From the NCBI GenBank assembly GCA_963573305.1, contig OY754339.1, positions 14,493,941 to 14,557,940 of the forward strand: a stretch of DNA of 64,000 nt. The letters are read 5' to 3'. The translations under genes were made by a program, and so were the position numbers. This DNA is from Pyrrhosoma nymphula (Eukaryota > Arthropoda > Insecta > Odonata > Coenagrionidae). Shown in pieces: positions 57,700 through 64,000 of this stretch (its first letter is position 1; each line of letters begins with the position of its first letter). The notes beneath the pieces are model-generated. The model was not told where the DNA came from and ran no database searches. It was given only the letters and a program-made list of their open reading frames with translations.

Positions 57700-59726
57700 A
57701 TAAAACAACTCTGCTCGAAGCATGCTTCAAAATATTATTTTCCGCGGCAATTACGGGTGCGACCGAAGAAGTTCCTTAGCTTGCCGCACCGAGCCAGAGC
57801 GCTGTCAGCGCGATATCCTTCCGTAGCTCGTCAGCTGCTTGTGGGGGCGCTTTTCCCAATTCAGTTTCGATCTCAACTCCGACGACGGAGGTGTGCGGCT
57901 AGTTGAAGTTTCCCGCGTGATAGTTTTTTATCCGGAAATATCATCGAACTTTGATTGTTAACATCTGCGAACGGAGCCATAAACAGACCTGCATTCGTTA
58001 ATTCCCTCTACAACTTCTTAGATTATAATTTATTTCAGTTCTGAGAAGAAGAATTAGGTTTATTAATCAGTGATTTAAAAGGGAATGTACTAGGTACAGT
58101 ACCGCCATTTTAGGAACTATTTTTTAAAATCTGTGTCTACTTTGGGATTTATTTCGGCTCTAAATTTGTAGTTTACGAGTGGAAAATTGCGTGATTTTAC
58201 TGTGGAAGTGAGACTGAGTGATTTTGATTGTCGTGAATTAATCACAAGCCATTTTCAGAATTACACGCTGTGGATTTATTGTCAGATCGAATGCGTCTAT
58301 AGTCAATCTCCTTTCTTCGTCTGTTGTGATTCCGGTAATAGAAAGGAAAAATTATAGCCTGAAACTTATTGTGAACAGTTTGTGAAAGTTTTAAAGAGAC
58401 AAGTCAACAAGCCAACGATTATCATGGATGGCGAAAAACATTTTCTTTGCAAACTGGACTGAGTGGAAGAAGTGAATTTTTTTGCTTTGATACTGAGTGA
58501 GAGAAGTGAATTTTGGCATTACCGACGAAAAAGTGAACAGCAAGTTTGCCCTGTGTACTGATGAAGAGGAAGAAAATAGTTTTTCGTTTCCAAAAGCTCA
58601 ACAGCGTCCCCAAATAAACATTTTTTTCTTCCTCTAACCATTTGCAAAGGTAAATAAGGTGGCATTAGAGGTCTTGCTTGAGTTTTATGCTCGTTGTTAC
58701 GGTGTGAATCAACTTGGGCGACGAGCACTTCATTCCTTGCTCAGTTTACGAAGTCGAGGAATACCCATATTTCCGTCAACCCTATCACCAGGGGAAACAA
58801 TCTGAAGTCAAATGACGAGCCTAGCTTGAAATGTTTCGGTCGTGATTGCGGGTGTGAATCAAATGGTGGCGACAGAAGTTTCATTCCTGGCTAAGTTTTT
58901 TTCTTTTAGTTTTATATGTGTTTTTTCGTATACGCAAAGAGTTGGGCAAAACGGGGTGCTTTCTAATGTTGTGATGCATTGATATTCTTTCGGATGCCTC
59001 CATTAAAAAAAACCATCGGAGTGCAATTTCCTCGATGCGAAGTACGCACGCCTGGGATGGAGAAGTGAAAATTGTCGAGTGGCGTTTTTGACGAGTTCCC
59101 TCGGAACGCGATTCAGTTTTAATCGGGCCGTCGACCGCTCGTGCATCAGGTGGTTTTTGCCCGCTCCGCCCTTTTGGGTCTCTCGGCACGAAGTGGCTGA
59201 AAGTGTCGTCGGTGTTTCGGGGACTTTCGGTGTCGATACTGATCGCAGTGGAGAACTATAGTTTAACAGACGTGCTTTTTCTGTTAGCGATGAGTCTTGA
59301 AACGAGACAGTGCGGTCAATTCGCTAGTGAACTTGCACCTTGAAGGGGAGAGTCGAGTGATAGCCACTAATCAAGCATATTGTTTTTGCTGTGCTCTGTG
59401 TCATAGTTTACAGTTCAGTTCATTTGTTAAGTGTGCGTGCACATTAGAATGAATGCTTGGGTTATCTGACAAGAAGAATCTTATCCAAAGAAATGGATAG
59501 GTTCAGTCTGCAGGCCGGTGTTCCACCTTACCTGTAGGGTGCCCAAAGTTTTAGTTCACTCATAAAAAAGTGAAACGAGAAACAGTGGTGGTGTTCCGTA
59601 TTTATTCAGACGGATCAAAAAAGTATTTACGGAGAGTGATTGGAGGAAGCAACTACGCGACTCAGTGCAAATGATTCCTCCCGTTAGTTGTTTCTAAGTG
59701 AGTGGATACCCTTGTTCGCGGTCGCC
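57700..59726 (+). promoter_or_regulatory. Putative promoter and long 5' leader of the receptor-like gene
   Basis: 57740-57930 is CpG-rich (gagcgctgtcagcgcgatat) and includes an arthropod initiator-like tcagtt at about 57862. GC content stays raised through 58.7-59.7 kb with no TE. Several short upstream ATG frames exist, including ones near 59280 and 59670. A stop (TAG, 59685-59687) is in frame before the chosen start. A diverged direct repeat lies at 58694-58746 and 58843-58898. Leader introns cannot be excluded. Confidence 0.4.
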
Positions 59727-59973
59727 ATGAACAACTTCACGTCATTCAACGGGTCGGAGTCCGGCGTCATTGGTGGAGACGCCGTCGGTCTGCCGGCCGC
59801 CACCGGCGTCCCGAGGCTCAGCGACGGCTTCTTCATGCTACACGACCCTTCGACAGCGGCGCTCGACGTCTCGACGCCTGGACCAAGCATCGAAGCTGGC
59901 AACTACTCTGGGATCAGCTTAGAGGACATCCCTCGTGACCCGGAGTACTACTCCCACCGATACCGATTGATAG
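59727..59973 (+). CDS. First coding exon of a putative class A GPCR (partial gene)
   Basis: The ATG at 59727 has a good context (gtcgccATGa) and is the first in frame after a TAG at 59685. It encodes 82 residues plus one base, ending ATA G|GTGAGT. The peptide starts MNNFTSFNGSESG, has three N-glycosylation sites (NFT, NGS, NYS), is rich in Gly, Ser and Pro, has no signal peptide or membrane segment, and ends with DIPRDPEYYSHRYRLI. This is how an extracellular N-terminus of a rhodopsin-family neuropeptide receptor looks just before TM1. The closing motif reminds me of arthropod thyrotropin-releasing-hormone-receptor-like GPCRs, which is from memory and not verified. No TM1 exon is seen before 64000. 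Confidence 0.5.
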
Positions 59974-61437
59974 GTGAGTTGGACGATGAAGGTCTTGCCT
60001 CAATGTTCTTACCATTTTTTGTCTTCGACGAGGTTGATGGTTACGCAAGAAAAAAATAGACGACTAGGTTATATTCTACGCTTTTGGTTCCTCATAATCA
60101 GTGGCGTAGCGGTGATTTCGTTTCCAGACTTGAGCTGAGAATAAGTGGCGGAATAAATGTGTGAAAAATATTGAAAATCAGGACCAAAATTGTGCGTTTA
60201 ACGCAATTAGGACTGCAATTGCGACTGCAGTGTAATATACGATTTTTAAAGATATTTTTTCTGTGCAAGTTTCTGGAAGAATAAAATACCCACGGTTTTT
60301 CGTTTGATAAGTAGTTACCTACAAATTTATTAATAGCGAAGATGTTCAATCATGACGGACCATGGTTTCGGCACTATGCTTACCATTATCAAAGTGTTTT
60401 TTACTTGTGTTTAGGTAAGACTAAACTGGAAGTTGAGTGGGGTGGGAGGGGCTGGCATTGGCGGGGGAGGGGTTAACAGCTTGTTTGGGGAAGGGAAGGA
60501 AGATTAATTAATATAAGAAAATTAATTAACTTACAAATGGTAGGTACTGAGTATTTCCTACTGAGAGGACTAGTTTCTGGTCTTACATTAACTTGCTTCG
60601 TGAGTTCAATCGCATATTTTTTACCCAATGTTTGAACCCCTTCCCGTTGTTCAATCTTTCCCAAATTTTGCATACATGTTTAATATCGATGACAGTACAT
60701 GAATCAATCATTATATTCACTAATTACGAAGTTAATCTACTAAAATTAAATAGTTTCAATTTTATGTTACTTTATTCTAACATTACGCAACCCGCATTAC
60801 ATTGTATACTCGCAGTCAGCGCTGTTGCAATTCGTTGCAACCATCATTTTAGAATTTGTAGTGAAGAGAAATACTAATAATTTAAATTTCAAAGAACCGT
60901 TGCGCAATTAATATGTAGGCGAATTTTCAACTTGCTTCGTGAGTTTAATCGTATATTAATGACCCAATTTTTGAACCACTTCCCATGGAACCCTTAGAAA
61001 TTTTACTTAATTTGTTAAATTAATAAGAGTGTGAAGACTAAAAAGTAGAAAATAAAAATATTTTAAAAAACACTTTAAAAAAGTGGTCTTATTTATATAA
61101 AAACGTCTAATTGACCATCTAGTTGATTATCATGACTATAAGACCAGGTAGGAAAGTAATTTACTAAGTTGAATTTGAGCACCCTGATCTTATAATCATG
61201 ATGATCAATTAGACGTACGATTAGACGTTCTTGCCTCATAATCATCGACGAATTGCATAGTTAAAGTATAAACAAATATTCATTTTCACTTTCAACTTTA
61301 ATATATTTATAAATTTGGAATAGGTCTCTTAACTTTGTAAATTTCAATATATAATTAATTTGCTACTTTTTAGTGCATTTTTATATTTTACTTTTTAGTG
61401 CATTTTGAAATAAGACCAGTTTTTAGTGTTTTTAAAA
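59974..61437 (+). other. Intron of the receptor-like gene, first part
   Basis: AT-rich. A hAT-like start word cagtggcgtagcg sits at 60101 without a matching partner. The block ttgcttcgtgagttcaatcg ... acccaatgtttgaacccctt (about 60592-60650) recurs diverged at 60929-60990. No exon is evident. Confidence 0.5.
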
Positions 61438-61445
61438 ATATTTTC

Positions 61446-62380
61446 GGTAAAGGTGAGTTAGCGTCCAGTCTGGGAGAAAATTAATTTCACCTGCTTCCCG
61501 ATCACCTTATACCACCTATTTCACTTATATTGCTACGCTACATATGCGCATTTATACTAACCTTTCATTTGCTTCATAAATCCTTTTTCTTTCGTAAACT
61601 ATTCACTTAAACCTGTGATGTGAATCAATTTCTCGACGCCATGTTGGAAATACTGACGTTTTCCTCCTAGTTCCCCCAGACGGCGCAGCGGTCGAGCAGT
61701 TTCTTCATTTTCTATATTCACCACCCATGATTTTTCCCGTCTTCAACTTAAAACTATTCCCGCTTTTCGATGGCTTTATCACACTCAAGAGGGACGGGTA
61801 TCCTCTCGGAGCTACCCTATAATCTTTGAAGGTACCTCATTCCACTTCCTCCATACGGAAAATTCATCACCAACTCTCCTCTCGTCATAATTTTACGCAA
61901 AGCAATCACCATTGGGGTGGGTTGTATAATCACCAACGGGGCGGCCCGCAGGGCCGCCCCGTTGGTTTAAAAGGGTATTCGTGAAAATAAAACGTAACTA
62001 TCCGCCAAATAACCTATCTTTCCGTTCGGAAATGGCCTTTTTGAGGTCGCGTACCGTCCCACCCTAGTACCCCTGTTCCACTCCTCAGACCCGCAACTTT
62101 ATTAGGTATGTGATCTTTCAGACGGGAAATTAGTCCGTATCCCTCTACCGGGACTTCAGAAAATCTCGCAATATGGCGTCAAAATATCACCAAAAATACG
62201 CGAATTTGGTCATTTTCAACATTTATTTTCTCAAAAACTAAGAATCTCACGACTTTCTTTCTTACATTTATGAAATGCGCAATCCTTTCACTTTCCTTTC
62301 ACATTTCTCTGATACCCTTCACTTTTCTATGTTTCTCACAAAAAATTTTCTCCCAGACTGGACCCTAACTCTTCTTTACC
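61446..62380. mobile_element. 935-bp DNA transposon with perfect 8-bp target duplication
   Basis: The ends ggtaaaggtgagttagcgtc and (inverse) ggtaaagaagagttagggtc extend as inverted repeats over about 38 bases through cagtctgggagaaaatt. Flanking atattttc occurs exactly at 61438-61445 and 62381-62388. An 8-bp duplication fits hAT, P or Merlin superfamilies; the GG start is closer to Merlin-type ends. No transposase is readable. Confidence 0.85.
61933..61965. repeat. GC-rich perfect hairpin inside the element
   Basis: Arms ccaacggggcggccc and gggccgccccgttgg pair over 15 bp around a GCA loop, in an otherwise AT-rich stretch. Confidence 0.95.
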
Positions 62381-62842
62381 ATATTTTCATTTTATAACCC
62401 ACGAAATATCGGGAAATAATTTTTTAACTCTAAATATTACTATTATATTTACAGAAAAACGTTGTGCGTATAGTTTGAAATGTGAAGACTAGCAGTAAAA
62501 ATGTATATTAGCCAAATCTGCTGGAAATTATTTGCTAAGTGGATAAAAGAAACGCCTAACTTGTTTTTATAAATAGGGACGAAACGTCTGGTATGGCCAA
62601 GAATCTTAGTGATGGAAACTATTGGTGTGGTATTAATCATACGCTTTTACATTTCATGTACAAATGCAGGGAGTTGTACATTACCTCTTAGAAAAATTTG
62701 AAATAGCAAATACCCCCGCACAACTCTACTCATGTAACTATATGTTCAATACCCACTCACCTCTCCTCAATGTGCGCCTAATTTAACCTTGTCCTCCGTT
62801 CCTTTAATTTGTCCCATTCTCCTGACCTTACTTCCCCTTTGC

Positions 62843-63326
62843 CAGTGGCGGATACATACGGGGGGCGCGCGCCCCCCACTTGCGGGGCCGCCCGCAATGC
62901 CGCCCGCGCCGCCCCCGCCAGTCAGCCCGCACGCTATTCGTTCGTGTCTTTCGTCAGTCGACTCTGAGTCGAGTTATCGAGTAGTTGTACTTTCTTATGC
63001 AGCACGCGCGCGCGTCATCGTATTTTATACGTTTCTGTCTGGCACATAGATAGCTAACCTACGAGAAAATTCGCAGCCATTCTAGTGATCTCGATACGTT
63101 ATTCTGTCTGGCATTTGTTCGAGAAAAGTCACGAATATTCTAATGTTTGTATTTGTTCACACTCCTTAAAAGTCTGGAAGCGAACATTCTGGCACCGAAT
63201 GTTCTCGAAACAACCGAGCTACATATATAAGGGAAGCAGAGTCGCTGCCAGACAGTCAGTTAGAAAGCTACAATCGTCGCGATAACTTGCGCCCCCCACC
63301 TTGAGTTTTTTCTGTATCCGCCACTG
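62843..63326. mobile_element. hAT-type MITE (484 bp)
   Basis: Ends cagtggcggataca and tgtatccgccactg are perfect 14-base inverses. Flanks ccctttgc (62835-62842) and ccttttgc (63327-63334) match at 7 of 8. A GC-rich subterminal part (gcgcgcgccccccac, cgcccgcgccgcccccg) is near the left end and a related cgccccccacc at the right. No coding region. Confidence 0.88.
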
Positions 63327-63334
63327 CCTTTTGC

Positions 63335-64000
63335 AACCACATATTTTCCCCCAAGTTATTCCAATGTGGTACACATAGGCTTACTGACCCAAGAGAAAAA
63401 CACCTTGAAAATGATACATAGTACCTGAACCATGGTAGGTTATTAGAAATTACTAGTGTGGAATGTAACCTAGCCTTCTCATTTATCTAGCTTGATATGA
63501 AACGATTATACCAACTTACGCTTGAGACTTTCTCTAACGATGTCGGTTACGTAATGAACGGACTACTTCAAGTTCATCTACGTTGTTATTACTATTGTAC
63601 TATGAGTGGAGCAGGAGTACAATATTAAGGTTGTTCAAGATGACTGTTTTCTGTATATTAGGCAAGTTTTTCTTAATATTTAACTCTTTTAGTTGGGTTG
63701 CTGAAGCAGGTGGAACTATTATTGTTGCTTGCAAAACTATTGGACATATTTCGAATTAATCTATTTTCAATTTCTCTTTCACGTATGCTGCAAGTTCTGG
63801 GTATTTATTTTATTTAGTATTGCCATGAGAAATACCTTTTGATGTTTCGTTGTAAATTGTGGCAAAAAGTATTAAAAAAAAGAAATGGAAATATTTAATG
63901 ATATGCGTAGAGAAATTGATAGGCATAAGTGTGGGATAAATTCAGTGGGTACCATTTGTCTGTAAAGTGTTTACGGTGAAAGTAAGAGGGTAAGGAATGA
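63335..64000. other. No recognisable feature
   Basis: AT-rich sequence, presumably still intron of the receptor-like gene. No exon or repeat is identified. Confidence 0.45.

Noticed and set aside
1..64000. CRISPR arrays, bacterial operons, riboswitches, rRNA
   Set aside because: No regularly spaced identical short repeats with unique spacers, no Shine-Dalgarno-led gene strings, and no rRNA core sequences were seen. The window is eukaryotic nuclear DNA.

Overview
The window is nuclear DNA from an animal, most likely an insect or another arthropod. It is AT-rich, has sparse multi-exon genes with long introns bounded by consensus GT-AG sites, and is densely packed with transposable elements (TEs) of animal type: CR1/L2-like and other LINEs, Penelope-like elements, Helitron, hAT, pogo, TTAA-type MITEs and tRNA-derived SINEs. 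The species cannot be read from the sequence. There are no bacterial operons, rRNA genes or CRISPR arrays.

Two host genes can be supported, both on the + strand. The first is a STARD3/Start1-type START-domain lipid-transfer protein. Its exons are 31662-31841, 34170-34274, 36698-36873 and 42399-42660 (stop), with a likely first exon at 22493-22576 and a possible 30-nt cassette exon at 35478-35507. All junction phases agree. The model gives a short 268-278 residue START protein with no visible membrane-spanning MENTAL domain. The second gene starts at 59727. A GC-rich first coding exon (to 59973, strong donor) encodes an N-glycosylated, signal-peptide-free N-terminus like that of a class A GPCR. 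The rest lies beyond the window.

Region by region. 0.5-1.0 kb holds a decayed Rep-like HUH endonuclease fragment of CRESS-DNA-virus type. 1.3-2.9 kb is a CR1 copy split by another LINE and followed by a foldback element. 6.3-6.9 kb (- strand) holds two exons of a THAP domain. 9.7-19 kb holds Penelope GIY-YIG fragments, several CR1 3' ends and an inverted pair of MITEs. 21.2-22.2 kb is a pyrimidine-rich diverged tandem repeat directly upstream of the CpG-rich first exon of the START gene. 22.6-42.4 kb are its introns, carrying two TTAA MITEs, a Penelope element with long inverted arms, piggyBac-type MITEs and a decayed pogo element. 43.9-54 kb is a nested TE cluster: hAT MITEs with 8-bp target duplications, a SINE-like composite inside a CR1, and a nearly intact CR1 inside a Penelope copy. 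54.5-57.5 kb holds SINE, Helitron and hAT remnants. 57.7-60 kb is the promoter, leader and first exon of the receptor-like gene. 61.4-63.3 kb holds two more non-autonomous DNA elements.

The two host genes show no functional link. Most of the biology on view is TE nesting.
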